A stretch of 64,000 nucleotides of DNA, from the NCBI RefSeq assembly GCF_036077095.1, contig NZ_CP107960.1, positions 4,526,001 to 4,590,000 of the forward strand. Direction: 5' to 3'. Below the pieces are notes generated by a model. It was not told the origin of the DNA. It saw only the letters and a program-made list of their open reading frames with translations, and did no database searches. Made by a program: the position numbers and the translations under genes. This document shows positions 42,083 to 50,292 of the stretch, one piece after another. The stretch is from Streptomyces sp. NBC_00376 (GTDB lineage: Bacteria; Actinomycetota; Actinomycetes; Streptomycetales; Streptomycetaceae). Positions within the stretch are counted from its first letter, which is position 1. Each line of letters opens with the position of its first letter.

Positions 42083-42697
42083 TCAGACAAACAGGAACGC
42101 GCCCGCCGTCGCGGCCCCCAGCGCCCCTCCGGCGACCGTCTGGGCCACCGAGTGGTACCCGAGCGCCACCCGCGACCAGCACACGGCGACCGTCATCACG
42201 TATCCGAGCAGCCACCACGGCGAGTGGACCGCGGCGAGCAGGGCGACGACCGCCGAGGCGACCGCGGCGTCCACCGAGATCTTCCAGACCGTGTTGACGG
42301 CCAGCAGGACCACGGTCATCGCCCAGAGCGCGAGCATCGCCGCGAGGATGCCGGTGGGGGCGTGGCCCAGCACCATCACCACCGAACCGGTGCCGATGGA
42401 GCCGAGGATGACGAAGAAGATCGGCGCCCGCTTGGTGCGGTCGACGACATGGCGGTCGCCCCAGGTGCCGCGTCCGCGCTCCCATTCGATGTACCCGGCG
42501 GGTATGAGGCCCGCGCACAGGGCGCCGAGGAATCCCCAGAGCAGGCCGGTCCAGTGTCCGGCGGCGGCCAGGCCGATGCCGAGCATGCCGATCAGCAGGA
42601 CGTTGCGGGGCTGGAAGACGTCGGTGACGGTGCGCGCGGCGGCGTTGTCCGGTGCCGCGGGGGTGTCGGTGGGGCCGGGGGTTTCGGTGGAGGTCAT
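42083..42697 (-). CDS. PAP2-like membrane protein with altered catalytic residues
   Basis: A 204-residue membrane protein with about six helices. The C-terminal SRVALGYHSVAQTVAGG matches the PAP2 C3 motif, but the usual Asp is replaced by Gln. The C2-like KISVDAAVA lacks the usual His. The enzyme may therefore be weakened or act in binding rather than hydrolysis of lipid phosphates. ATG 42697 overlaps the previous stop by ATGA, so translation is coupled to the MAB_1171c gene. ATG preceded by GAGGAGAC. Confidence 0.78.
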   Translation of the reverse strand: MTSTETPGPTDTPAAPDNAAARTVTDVFQPRNVLLIGMLGIGLAAAGHWTGLLWGFLGALCAGLIPAGYIEWERGRGTWGDRHVVDRTKRAPIFFVILGSIGTGSVVMVLGHAPTGILAAMLALWAMTVVLLAVNTVWKISVDAAVASAVVALLAAVHSPWWLLGYVMTVAVCWSRVALGYHSVAQTVAGGALGAATAGAFLFV

Positions 42698-44004
42698 GCT
42701 GTCTCCTCGGTGGAGGCCGTGCGGGGTGCTGCGGTCGCGGTGGACGGGCCGGGTACGGCGGCGGGCAGGGCGGCCGCAAGTACTTGCGCGGCCCGGTCCT
42801 GCGGGACCGTCCGGTAGGCGGTGGCGACCCGGACCAGCCAGGCCACCTCGCCGTCCTGGTCGGTGGCGTGCTGGGTCTCGACCGCCGCGGCGGTGGAGGC
42901 GGACGCCCCGCCGTTCTTCGCGGTGAGTGCCGCCTTGATCCAGTACGCCTCGGCGAGCGGGCCCGTCCGCTCCGCGTCCGTGACGCCGTCCGCGGCGGCG
43001 GCGTCCTTCGCGGCCGGGAGCAGGGTGTCGGGCACGTAGTGGCGCAGCTTCTCCACCGCGTCCGCGATGTCGGCGGCCCAGCGGTCGATGCGCAGGTCCG
43101 CGGGGGTGTCGAAGCGGGTGAGCTCGCGGGCCAGCGAGGCCGGGGGGTCGAAGGGCTGCTCGGGGAACGCGGTCATCAACTCGCGCCAGAGGCCGTGCAG
43201 CTTGACCTGGGCCCGCCAGAGCTTCGCGCGGCGCTGCCCCTTGCTGAGGGCGGGGATGGAGGCACCCACGGCGAAGAAGGCGAACAGCACCACCTGCGCG
43301 GCCTCGGTGATCTCGTCGAAGCGGAGCGCGAAGGACTCGCTCGGGGTGTCGATCACGCTGACCCACAGGAACAGGGTCCGGCTGACGGTGTAGCCGACGC
43401 CGATGAACATGGCGAACGTCATCATCCCGAGGCCCACCCGCAGATGACGCAGCCCGGCACCGGCGGTGGCCAGCGCCCACTGGTACGCGCAGACGGCGGA
43501 CGCGGCACCGAGGTAGAGGTAGAACACGCTCATGTACAGCGTGGCCCCCCACTGTCCCGCGTGGTCGGCGACGAAGCGGTCCGAGGGGACGGAGCGGTCG
43601 ACGACCGTGAAGAACAGCACCGTCAGCAGGATCAGCGTGGCGATCGACGCCTTGGCCGCCACCTGCTGGATGACGCGGGCGAACCGTACGTGGCGCGGGA
43701 CGGTCCCGCCGTCGGGGTACTGGCCGTAGATCGCGACGATGTAGCTGAGGATCGCCAGGATCGCGATCGTCGCCGTGTAGTGCTTGATCAGGACGGCGAG
43801 GTCGGTGACGGCGCTGTCGTTGAGCGCGATGCGTACGGCCCGGGTCTTGGTCCACAGGGCGGCGGCGAAGCCCGCGTAGCAGCCCCACAGGGCCCGGCGA
43901 CGCTTGTCTTCTTCGTCGCCCCACAGGGCGGCGGGCATGCGCCACAGGGCGACGGCCGTCATCAGGACGGCCACCAGATAGCCGGCGAGGTCGAGCGGGG
44001 TCAC
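42694..44004 (-). CDS. MAB_1171c family putative transporter
   Basis: A 436-residue membrane protein whose N-terminal ~245 residues form about seven helices (LDLAGYLVAVLMTAVALW, then LAVLIKHYTATIAILAIL). The cytoplasmic C-terminal half is helical and charged. Streptomyces homologues are annotated MAB_1171c family putative transporters, with no known substrate. They commonly lie beside XRE/ImmA-like genes, as here. GTG 44004. The stop overlaps the PAP2-like start. Confidence 0.82.
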   Translation of the reverse strand: MTPLDLAGYLVAVLMTAVALWRMPAALWGDEEDKRRRALWGCYAGFAAALWTKTRAVRIALNDSAVTDLAVLIKHYTATIAILAILSYIVAIYGQYPDGGTVPRHVRFARVIQQVAAKASIATLILLTVLFFTVVDRSVPSDRFVADHAGQWGATLYMSVFYLYLGAASAVCAYQWALATAGAGLRHLRVGLGMMTFAMFIGVGYTVSRTLFLWVSVIDTPSESFALRFDEITEAAQVVLFAFFAVGASIPALSKGQRRAKLWRAQVKLHGLWRELMTAFPEQPFDPPASLARELTRFDTPADLRIDRWAADIADAVEKLRHYVPDTLLPAAKDAAAADGVTDAERTGPLAEAYWIKAALTAKNGGASASTAAAVETQHATDQDGEVAWLVRVATAYRTVPQDRAAQVLAAALPAAVPGPSTATAAPRTASTEETA

Positions 44005-44051
44005 GGCGGAGTCCTCGGGATGGGGGAGAGGGACGGGGGAGCGTGCGGTGT

Positions 44052-44663
44052 TCAGGAGCGGCGGAACAGGCCGCGACGGCGGTTGGTGGCGACCGGGCGG
44101 GACAGGGAGTTGGCCAGCCGGCCCACCATGTCGTCGCTCGTCACGTCCATGGCCATGCGGGGGATGAGCGAGGCGCCGAACTCGGCCATGCGCTCGTCGT
44201 GGGTGTCGTACTGCGCGCGGGCCTGCACGGTGCCGTCCCCTGACCGGAGCGCGTCCACGATCTCGGCGGCGACCGGTGACGGCGGGGACGGCGGGGGCTC
44301 GGTCCCGAGGACCCGGCTGATCAGCGAGGTGTCGAAGACCGGCAGCAGGCGCCGCAGTTGCTCCGCGTCGAGGGAGGTGCCGTGGTCGAACCACTCGTGG
44401 CACAGCTCGTGCAGGATGACGTGCTGGGTCTGGTACGCGGTCGGCCGGCGGCGGTAGAGCACGAAGCTGGTCCCGCCGGTCTTCAGCCGCAGCCCGCAGG
44501 CGGCGTTGACGCGGGCCAGCCGGTCGGGCATCTCGTGCAGCACGATGGTGCGGCCGCGGGCCGCTTCCATGTTCGCCACCAGGGCGTCGATGGAGAAGGG
44601 CGCGGGAATGGGCAGGTCGGCCAGCCCGGCCTCGCACTCCTTCCGTAGTTCGCGCAGCGACAT
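44052..44663 (-). CDS. ImmA/IrrE-like metallopeptidase-domain protein
   Basis: A 203-residue protein carrying the zinc motif HELCHEWFDHG (residues ~85-95) of the ImmA/IrrE (M78/DUF955) family. It has an N-terminal helical region and a C-terminal ~60-residue tail. Family members cleave XRE-type repressors or act as toxins in XRE/ImmA modules. The XRE gene is six bases upstream on the same strand. ATG 44663. Confidence 0.88.
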   Translation of the reverse strand: MSLRELRKECEAGLADLPIPAPFSIDALVANMEAARGRTIVLHEMPDRLARVNAACGLRLKTGGTSFVLYRRRPTAYQTQHVILHELCHEWFDHGTSLDAEQLRRLLPVFDTSLISRVLGTEPPPSPPSPVAAEIVDALRSGDGTVQARAQYDTHDERMAEFGASLIPRMAMDVTSDDMVGRLANSLSRPVATNRRRGLFRRS

Positions 44664-44669
44664 GGAGAT

Positions 44670-45131
44670 CTACTTCTCCGGCTCGCCGTGGACGAGGCCG
44701 CCTTCGGCCGCGCCCTGCCGGCCCTTGGCGTCCTCCAGCAGCGAGAGCGCGAACTGCAGCAGCTCCGGCGGGAGACCGTCCTCGTCGAGGCCGCGCCCGG
44801 CCACTCCGCTGATCTCCCCCGTACGCCGCATCGCGAGGAACTGGAGCCCGGCGACCACGTCGTCGACCACCTCGGACTCCTCCTTGAAGAACCGCCAGTC
44901 CACACCGAAGCCCAGACCGAGCGCCTTGAGGATGTCCTCGGAGGGCTGAGTGACCTTGCCGGCCAGGATGTTGGAGAAGTAGCTGTGGGAGAGGGAGCCG
45001 CCGCGTTCCTTGACCAGATCGGCGAAGAAGCGCCCCGAGATCTTCTGGCCGGGGAAGGTCTTCTCCACCATGTACTCGACCTTCTGCTGCAACGTCCGCA
45101 GCTCCGGCGTGCGTTCCTCGGCGCTGTCCAT
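44670..45131 (-). CDS. XRE-type HTH regulator paired with ImmA-like protein
   Basis: A 153-residue protein. Its HTH region (FADLVKERGGSLSHSYFSNI, then GKVTQPSEDILKALGLGFGV) lies at residues ~34-75. The C-terminus is acidic and helical and could be the dimerisation and cleavage region. It heads an operon followed by the ImmA-like gene. ATG 45131 follows GGGGGC; a GTG 12 bases upstream is also possible. Confidence 0.83.
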   Translation of the reverse strand: MDSAEERTPELRTLQQKVEYMVEKTFPGQKISGRFFADLVKERGGSLSHSYFSNILAGKVTQPSEDILKALGLGFGVDWRFFKEESEVVDDVVAGLQFLAMRRTGEISGVAGRGLDEDGLPPELLQFALSLLEDAKGRQGAAEGGLVHGEPEK

Positions 45132-45290
45132 CCGGCCCCCCACGTATCCGCTCCCGGCGATCGAGGTTCTTCACGGTCGTTGATTCGGTCAACGGGCTCG
45201 TACTGTAACGAACCCTGACGCCTCGTTCTCAGTGCGGTGGGCGCGGTACGGGAACGGGCTTGCGTAAACACGCAACGTCACTGTTAACTC

Positions 45291-45335
45291 GAAAAAACAC
45301 GAGCAGGGGACCACGAGGGGAGTCCCCTGCTCGTG
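45291..45335 (-). terminator. Orphan minus-strand intrinsic terminator
   Basis: Stem 45298-45311 with 45322-45335 (14 perfect bp, 10-base loop), followed on the minus strand by TTTTTTC. It would end minus transcription coming from the right, where no annotated minus gene exists. Confidence 0.85.
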
Positions 45336-45411
45336 AAATCAACGGGTTCCGTGTGAATTCGCCACGGACAAAAGGTGCATGACGCACATGCATGATGTGC
45401 GGACATGGGTG

Positions 45412-45447
45412 TAGCCCTTCACGACGGGGGATGCGTGAAGGGCTACG
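45412..45447. ncRNA. Candidate hairpin of small RNA or regulatory stem
   Basis: Arms 45412-45424 and 45435-45447 (13 perfect bp) with a 10-base loop. It lies between the orphan terminator and the cold-shock gene leader. If a minus-strand transcript exists, this would be its internal stem. Confidence 0.35.
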
Positions 45448-45732
45448 CATGCATTATGACTGCTGGTCAGGCCGTCATCAACTGCCCTCCGGAGCGGCGT
45501 GTCCGGGACAAGGGTCGGAAGAGGGGCCGGAAGAGGGGTCGGTGCGGGGTGTCCGGCGGCCGGATCGCGGGCGTCCTGACCGGTCGCGTGAATTTCGATT
45601 TACGGCGGAAGGGAATTCTGCGCGATTTTAATTCGAATCCGGCGGACCGGAATTAGATTTCCTGCGCACTTGCTGCCGCCGTGTTATTCTGGAAGCAGTT
45701 GCAGTTGTGGTTCCCGAAGACTCCAAGTGCGC

Positions 45733-45836
45733 CCCTCGGCTCAATGTGCCGAGGGTTGCCCTGCTGTGTTTTCCGGTGCTTTTCCGGATGGGGTAATCAT
45801 CGCGGCGACGTGGGGTCCGCACCACGCGGATCCCCG
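45733..45836 (+). promoter_or_regulatory. Structured 5' leader of cold-shock gene
   Basis: Two hairpins precede the gene: 45733-45740 with 45748-45755 (8 bp), and 45813-45821 with 45827-45836 (9 pairs with one bulge). A TATTCT -10-like hexamer near 45694 implies a leader of ~160 bases, as for cold-shock genes with RNA-structure control. Confidence 0.45.
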
Positions 45837-45866
45837 AGAACTGCCCCCCCATGAAGGAGACAAAAT

Positions 45867-46070
45867 ATGGCTACTGGCACCGTCAAGTGGTTCAACGCGG
45901 AAAAGGGCTTCGGTTTCATCGAGCAGGACGGCGGCGGCCCCGATGTCTTCGCCCACTACTCGAACATCGCGGCCACCGGCTTTCGTGAGCTCCAGGAAGG
46001 CCAGCGGGTCAACTTCGATGTCACGCAGGGCCAGAAGGGCCCGCAGGCGGAGAACATCACCCCGGCCTGA
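45867..46070 (+). CDS. Cold-shock protein, CspA-type
   Basis: A 67-residue single cold-shock domain. RNP1 is KGFGFIEQ and RNP2 is VFAHYSN. It binds single-stranded RNA or DNA and acts as an RNA chaperone. ATG 45867 follows GAAGGAGACAAAAT, an excellent site. A strong terminator at 46112 makes it monocistronic. Confidence 0.97.
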   Translation: MATGTVKWFNAEKGFGFIEQDGGGPDVFAHYSNIAATGFRELQEGQRVNFDVTQGQKGPQAENITPA

Positions 46071-46111
46071 TCCCGCCGCTCCGGCGCCGACGCGCTGTGA
46101 CGACTTGCACG

Positions 46112-46150
46112 ACCGGGGCCCGCACCTGAGGGTGCGGGCCCCGGTTCGCT
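46112..46150 (+). terminator. Terminator of cold-shock gene
   Basis: Arms 46112-46126 and 46131-46145 (15 perfect GC-rich bp, TGAG loop) followed by TCGCT. Strong. Confidence 0.85.
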
Positions 46151-46312
46151 GTCGTCCGCGCCGTCCGGCGCCCGCCCGAGCCACTCCGGCGCGGCTCGTT
46201 TTTCGCAGCCGGGCTCCGTCCAGGCTTGTCAATGGCCCGTTCTTGCGATTCCTGCGCCGCCCGCCGCCGCAGCGAATTCCTCGATACGCGCCCTGTCGAG
46301 GAAGGGTTCCGT

Positions 46313-47767
46313 ATGGACCGCGACCGCACAGCACGTTCGAACGACCGATATTCCCGTCCCCGTTCCGGCAGCCGCAGGCCCGCCCCCGTGCAGGGGGAGT
46401 TCGCGGCGCCGAAGACCATCACCCCGGCGCTGCCCGCAATTTCGGCCTTCGCCGAGCTGGACCTGCCCGAGGCGCTGCGGTCGGCGCTCACCGCCGAGGG
46501 CGTCACCACGCCGTTCCCGATCCAGGCGGCCACCCTGCCGAATTCGCTCGCGGGGCGCGACGTGCTGGGCCGCGGCCGGACCGGCTCCGGCAAGACGCTC
46601 GCCTTCGGCCTGGCCCTGCTGGCCCGGATCGCGGGCAACCGGGCCGACGCCCGCCGCCCGCTGGCCCTGGTCCTCGTCCCCACCCGGGAACTGGCCCAGC
46701 AGGTCACCGACGCGCTCACCCCGTACGCCCGCGCGCTGAAGCTGCGGATGGCCACCGTCGTCGGCGGCATGTCGATCGGCCGGCAGGCCACCGCGCTGCG
46801 CGGCGGCGCCGAGGTCGTCGTCGCCACACCGGGCCGGCTCAAGGATCTCGTCGAGCGCCGCGACTGCCGGCTGGACCGGGTCTCCGTCACCGTTCTCGAC
46901 GAGGCCGACCAGATGTGCGACATGGGGTTCATGCCGCAGGTCACCGAACTGCTCGACCAGGTGCTGCCGCAGGGCCAGCGGATGCTGTTCTCGGCGACCC
47001 TGGACCGTAACGTCGACCTGCTCGTACGGAACTACCTGCACGACCCGGTGGTCCACTCGGTCGACCCGGCGGCCGGTGCCGTGACGACGATGGAGCACCA
47101 CGTCCTCTACGTGCAGGGCGCGGACAAGTACGCCACCACGACCGAGATCGCGGCCCGCGACGGCCGGGTGCTCATGTTCCTGGACACCAAGCACGCCGTG
47201 GACAAGCTCACCGACCATCTGCTCGGCAGCGGGGTGCGGGCCGCCGCGCTGCACGGCGGAAAGTCCCAGCCGCAGCGCACCCGCACCCTGGACCGGTTCA
47301 AGAACGGGCAGGTCACGGTGTTGGTCGCGACGAACGTAGCGGCGCGCGGCATCCACATCGACAACCTGGACCTGGTCGTCAACGTCGATCCGCCGAGCGA
47401 CCACAAGGACTACCTGCACCGCGGCGGCCGTACCGCCCGTGCCGGGGAGTCCGGCAGCGTCGTCACGCTGGTGCTGCCGGGACAGCGCCGGGAGATGACC
47501 CGGCTGATGGCCGACGCCGGGATCACCCCGAAGATCGCCCAGGTCCGCTCGGGCGAGGCCGAGCTGAGCCGGATCACCGGCGCGCGGAAGCCCTCGGGGG
47601 TGCCCGTCGACGGCAGCGCGCCGGCGGCGACGGAGCGCCCGCGGAGTGTGCCCTTCAGGGGCCGGGGCAGCGCCCCCACGAAGGCGGGCCGGTCACGCCG
47701 CTCCGACCTGCCCACCGCGGAGGCACTCGCCGCCGCGAAGCAGCGCCGCGCGAACCGCGGCGGGTAG
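46313..47767 (+). CDS. DEAD-box RNA helicase
   Basis: A 484-residue ATP-dependent RNA helicase. Motifs in order: Q-motif FPIQAATLP, Walker A GRTGSGKT, PTREL, ATPGRLKDL, DEAD in VLDEADQM, SAT in LFSATLD, and HRGGRTARAG. Low-complexity Arg/Ser/Gly tails flank the core. Its place behind csp fits a cold-adaptation or RNA-turnover role, but a terminator separates them. ATG 46313 has GAGGAAGG. An in-frame start at 46226 is poorer. Confidence 0.95.
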   Translation: MDRDRTARSNDRYSRPRSGSRRPAPVQGEFAAPKTITPALPAISAFAELDLPEALRSALTAEGVTTPFPIQAATLPNSLAGRDVLGRGRTGSGKTLAFGLALLARIAGNRADARRPLALVLVPTRELAQQVTDALTPYARALKLRMATVVGGMSIGRQATALRGGAEVVVATPGRLKDLVERRDCRLDRVSVTVLDEADQMCDMGFMPQVTELLDQVLPQGQRMLFSATLDRNVDLLVRNYLHDPVVHSVDPAAGAVTTMEHHVLYVQGADKYATTTEIAARDGRVLMFLDTKHAVDKLTDHLLGSGVRAAALHGGKSQPQRTRTLDRFKNGQVTVLVATNVAARGIHIDNLDLVVNVDPPSDHKDYLHRGGRTARAGESGSVVTLVLPGQRREMTRLMADAGITPKIAQVRSGEAELSRITGARKPSGVPVDGSAPAATERPRSVPFRGRGSAPTKAGRSRRSDLPTAEALAAAKQRRANRGG

Positions 47768-47808
47768 CGCGGCGTCCACGCCACCCCGCAGGCCCGGTCC
47801 GCGCCCCG

Positions 47809-48573
47809 CTACCGGCCGCCCGCGACCCGCAGGACCGTCCCGGTCACGTAGGACGCCTCGCCCGACAGCAGCCAGGCGATGGCGGCCGCGATCTCCGGGG
47901 CGGAGCCGACGCGGCCGAGCGGGATCCCGGGGACGGCCGCGTCCGCGCGGCCGGGATCGCCCGCCGTGGCGTGCATATCGGTGTCGATCATGCCGGGGGC
48001 GACCGCGTTGACCCGGATGCCGTCGGGCCCCAGTTCCTTGGAGAGCCCGATCGTCAGCGCGTCCGTCGCCGCCTTCGTGGCGGCGTAGTGGACGAAGTCC
48101 CCGGGGCTGCCGAGGGTGGCGGCGGCCGAGGAGACATTGACGATCGCGCCCGCCCCGCCGGCCGCCATGTCCTTCGCGGCCCGGCGGCAGCACAGCAGGT
48201 AGCCGAGGAGGTTCACGTCCACGACGCGGCGCAGCGTCTCGGCGGAGGTGTCGGCGAGACGCCCGAGCGGGCCCGTCACCCCCGCGTTGTTGACCAGCCC
48301 GGTCACGGGCCCGAGCTGCTCGGCCGCCGTGTCGAAGAGCCGTTCCACCTCGGCCTCCTCGGCGGTGTCCACCCGCACCGTGACGCAGCGCGCCCCCGCG
48401 GCCCGTACCGCCGCCGCGGTCCGCTCGGCGGCCTCGGCGTTGCTCACGAAGCCCAGGGCGAGGTCATGCCCGTCCCTCGCCAGACGGATACAGGTCGCGG
48501 CGCCGATCCCCCGGCTGCCGCCGGTGACGACGGTGACGGGGCGAGACGGAACGGTGGTGCTGTTGTCCGGCAC
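47809..48573 (-). CDS. SDR-family oxidoreductase
   Basis: A 254-residue classical short-chain dehydrogenase/reductase. NAD(P)-binding TGGSRGIGAAT (residues ~17-27), NNAGVTGP, catalytic Ser in NVSSAAATLGSPG and YAATK (Tyr-x-x-x-Lys). The Thr-Gly-Gly-Ser-Arg loop prefers NADP(H). The substrate is unknown. GTG 48573 is preferred over GTG 48588; neither has a strong site. Confidence 0.9.
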   Translation of the reverse strand: MPDNSTTVPSRPVTVVTGGSRGIGAATCIRLARDGHDLALGFVSNAEAAERTAAAVRAAGARCVTVRVDTAEEAEVERLFDTAAEQLGPVTGLVNNAGVTGPLGRLADTSAETLRRVVDVNLLGYLLCCRRAAKDMAAGGAGAIVNVSSAAATLGSPGDFVHYAATKAATDALTIGLSKELGPDGIRVNAVAPGMIDTDMHATAGDPGRADAAVPGIPLGRVGSAPEIAAAIAWLLSGEASYVTGTVLRVAGGR

Positions 48574-48914
48574 TGGAGGGCCTCTCACTTCGCTCGCGGA
48601 TCACGCGGTACTTCACGCCGTGCTTCATCCGGTATTCGGCTACGCAGCGAATCACTGCGGGCGCCGGTGGATCAAGGCCGCCGGCGCCCGTATCCCGGCG
48701 CGGTGCCTGCTGTTGGAGTGGCGCCGGGTGACGGCACCGGCGTGGTGCCCTGCACGGGGCGCCGGCGGTTGCCTAGCGTCGGCATCTGACGGACCGCTGT
48801 CGGCGCGAGACGGGTTGAATCGCCCGGCGCTCGGTGACGGTTCCTCCCCAACGGCGTTCCCCTGCCACCGTCTCGCATTGCGGTGGCAGGGGACGCCGAC
48901 CGCAGGCCACAGCC
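48574..48914. other. Intergenic region with two hairpins
   Basis: 341 bases. A 10-bp hairpin (48658-48667 with 48681-48690) lies near the SDR start. A strong bulged terminator-like hairpin lies at 48854-48897. No ORF with a ribosome site, tRNA or riboswitch motif was seen. Confidence 0.5.
48854..48897 (-). terminator. Terminator of the crcB operon
   Basis: Stem 48858-48870 with 48881-48893 (13 bp) extends with a bulge to about 48897. It lies just past the downstream crcB stop (48915). No T-tract on either strand. Confidence 0.65.
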
Positions 48915-49289
48915 CTACGGCCAGAGCGCCCGCGCCAGTGCGACCCCGGCGAACGCCGCGCCCAGCCCCGCCGCCACACTTCCCACGACATTGGCCACCG
49001 CGTAGGACTTCGCACCGTCCTCCGCGAGCCGCAGCGTCTCGTAGCTGAACGTCGAGTACGTGGTGAGCGCCCCGCACAGCCCCGTGCCGATCAGCAGTTG
49101 CAGATGCGAGGAGGCGGCGCCGGCCGCCACCGCGCCGGTCAGCAGACCCAGGATCAGCGAACCCGACACATTGATCGTGAACGTCCCCCATGGGAAGACG
49201 CTGTCGTGCCGGGACTGCACCGCCCGGTCGGTCAGATACCGCAGCGGCGCCCCGACCGCCGCCCCGACGATCACCAGCAGCCAGTTCAA
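48915..49289 (-). CDS. crcB: Fluoride exporter CrcB, second subunit
   Basis: A 124-residue four-helix membrane protein of the Fluc/CrcB family. Signatures: [16 protein letters not shown], then [19 protein letters not shown] (the conserved Asn), then [17 protein letters not shown]. Fluc channels form dual-topology dimers that export F-. Two different CrcB genes per operon, as here, indicate a heterodimer. TTG 49289 overlaps the DUF190 stop (TTGA), giving translational coupling. Confidence 0.93.
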   Translation of the reverse strand: MNWLLVIVGAAVGAPLRYLTDRAVQSRHDSVFPWGTFTINVSGSLILGLLTGAVAAGAASSHLQLLIGTGLCGALTTYSTFSYETLRLAEDGAKSYAVANVVGSVAAGLGAAFAGVALARALWP

Positions 49290-49648
49290 CGGCCCCGCTC
49301 CCGCTCCCGTTCGTCGCCGAAGCGCACGATCTCGCACTCGTCCAGGAAGGCCACTCCGCCGCCCGCGATCAGTTCCCCGATGAGCGGCAGGAACGCCCTG
49401 ATCCTTGCCTCGGTGTCCACGATCACGACCGCCACCGGCAGGTCCTCGCTCAGCGAGAGCAGCCGCTGCGTGTGGATCATCGACGAGGTGCCGAAGCCCT
49501 CGATGCCCCGGAACACACTGGCGCCGGACAGCCCGGCCAGGTGCGCCCGGTGCACGATCTCCGTGAAGACCGGCCGGTGGTGCCACCCGTCGGACTCGCC
49601 CACGAGAACCGTGAGGCGCAGGCCCCGTTCCGTCCCCGGCGTCGTCAT
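49286..49648 (-). CDS. DUF190 protein between two crcB genes
   Basis: A 120-residue PII-like small soluble protein of the DUF190 family: [17 protein letters not shown], then [15 protein letters not shown], then [13 protein letters not shown]. Its ferredoxin-like trimer fold suggests ligand sensing. ATG 49648 overlaps the upstream crcB stop by ATGA and its own stop overlaps the next crcB start. A regulatory role for the fluoride channel is an inference from context. Confidence 0.9.
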   Translation of the reverse strand: MTTPGTERGLRLTVLVGESDGWHHRPVFTEIVHRAHLAGLSGASVFRGIEGFGTSSMIHTQRLLSLSEDLPVAVVIVDTEARIRAFLPLIGELIAGGGVAFLDECEIVRFGDERERERGR

Positions 49649-50055
49649 GACTGCCTCCAGGCCAGCACGCGGCGGGTCGCCCACACCGCACTCCACACCG
49701 CCGCGAGAGCCGCGAACAGCGTCAGTCCCAGATACCCCAGACCGGCACGGAGCCGGCCGCCGTCGAGCAGGCGCTGGATGTCCACCGCGTACGTCGAGAA
49801 CGTGGTGAACCCGCCGAGCACCCCCGTACCGAAGAACGGCCGCACCAGCCGGTGTGCCGTCCACACCTCGCTGATCACCACCATGAAGACGCCGATCACC
49901 GCACATCCGACGGCGTTCACGACCAGCGTCGTCCACGGGAAGCCGCCCGGGGCGGTGGGCCAGACCAGCGCGGCCCCGTAGCGGGCGGACGCCCCGATCG
50001 CACCGCCGAGCGCGACCACCGCGACGACGGAACCTTGTGGGTTCGGGGTTCCCAT
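49645..50055 (-). CDS. crcB: Fluoride exporter CrcB, first subunit
   Basis: A 136-residue four-helix CrcB/Fluc protein: [14 protein letters not shown], then [21 protein letters not shown] (conserved Asn), then [16 protein letters not shown]. It heads the three-gene crcB-DUF190-crcB unit. ATG 50055 is nine bases after AGGAG. I looked for a fluoride riboswitch upstream and did not find the conserved GAUGGNGUUC core. Confidence 0.93.
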   Translation of the reverse strand: MGTPNPQGSVVAVVALGGAIGASARYGAALVWPTAPGGFPWTTLVVNAVGCAVIGVFMVVISEVWTAHRLVRPFFGTGVLGGFTTFSTYAVDIQRLLDGGRLRAGLGYLGLTLFAALAAVWSAVWATRRVLAWRQS

Positions 50056-50292
50056 GGGCACGTTCTCCTGCCTGCCGTACGCACCAGGCTATCGCCCGGG
50101 GGTTTGCCCGGCCTGGGGGCCTTCGCCGGGCTCTTCGTAGGGGAGACGGCACCGCCCCGGGCCCCTGCCCCGTCACCCGATCGGCCCCGCCCACCCGGCG
50201 GGGAGTGACTCCGACGGCTCAACTGTCAGGACGACTGCCAGCACGGCTGTCAGCACGACGGACACGCTGCCGCACCCGGAGGTACGCCCGAG

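Larger units (their letters stand above)
45132..45866. other. Long intergenic region with hairpins and possible small RNA
   Basis: 735 bases without a credible protein gene. It holds an orphan minus-strand terminator (45291-45335), a 13-bp hairpin (45412-45447), purine-rich GGTCGGAAGAGG short repeats near 45513-45550 and an unusually A/T-rich patch (about 45590-45670, TTTTAATTCGAATC and AATTAGATTT). The last ~170 bases are probably the structured leader of the cold-shock gene. Confidence 0.6.

Noticed and set aside
50056..50292. Fluoride riboswitch before crcB
   Set aside because: The conserved GAUGGNGUUC core and pseudoknot were not found; only GC-rich sequence.
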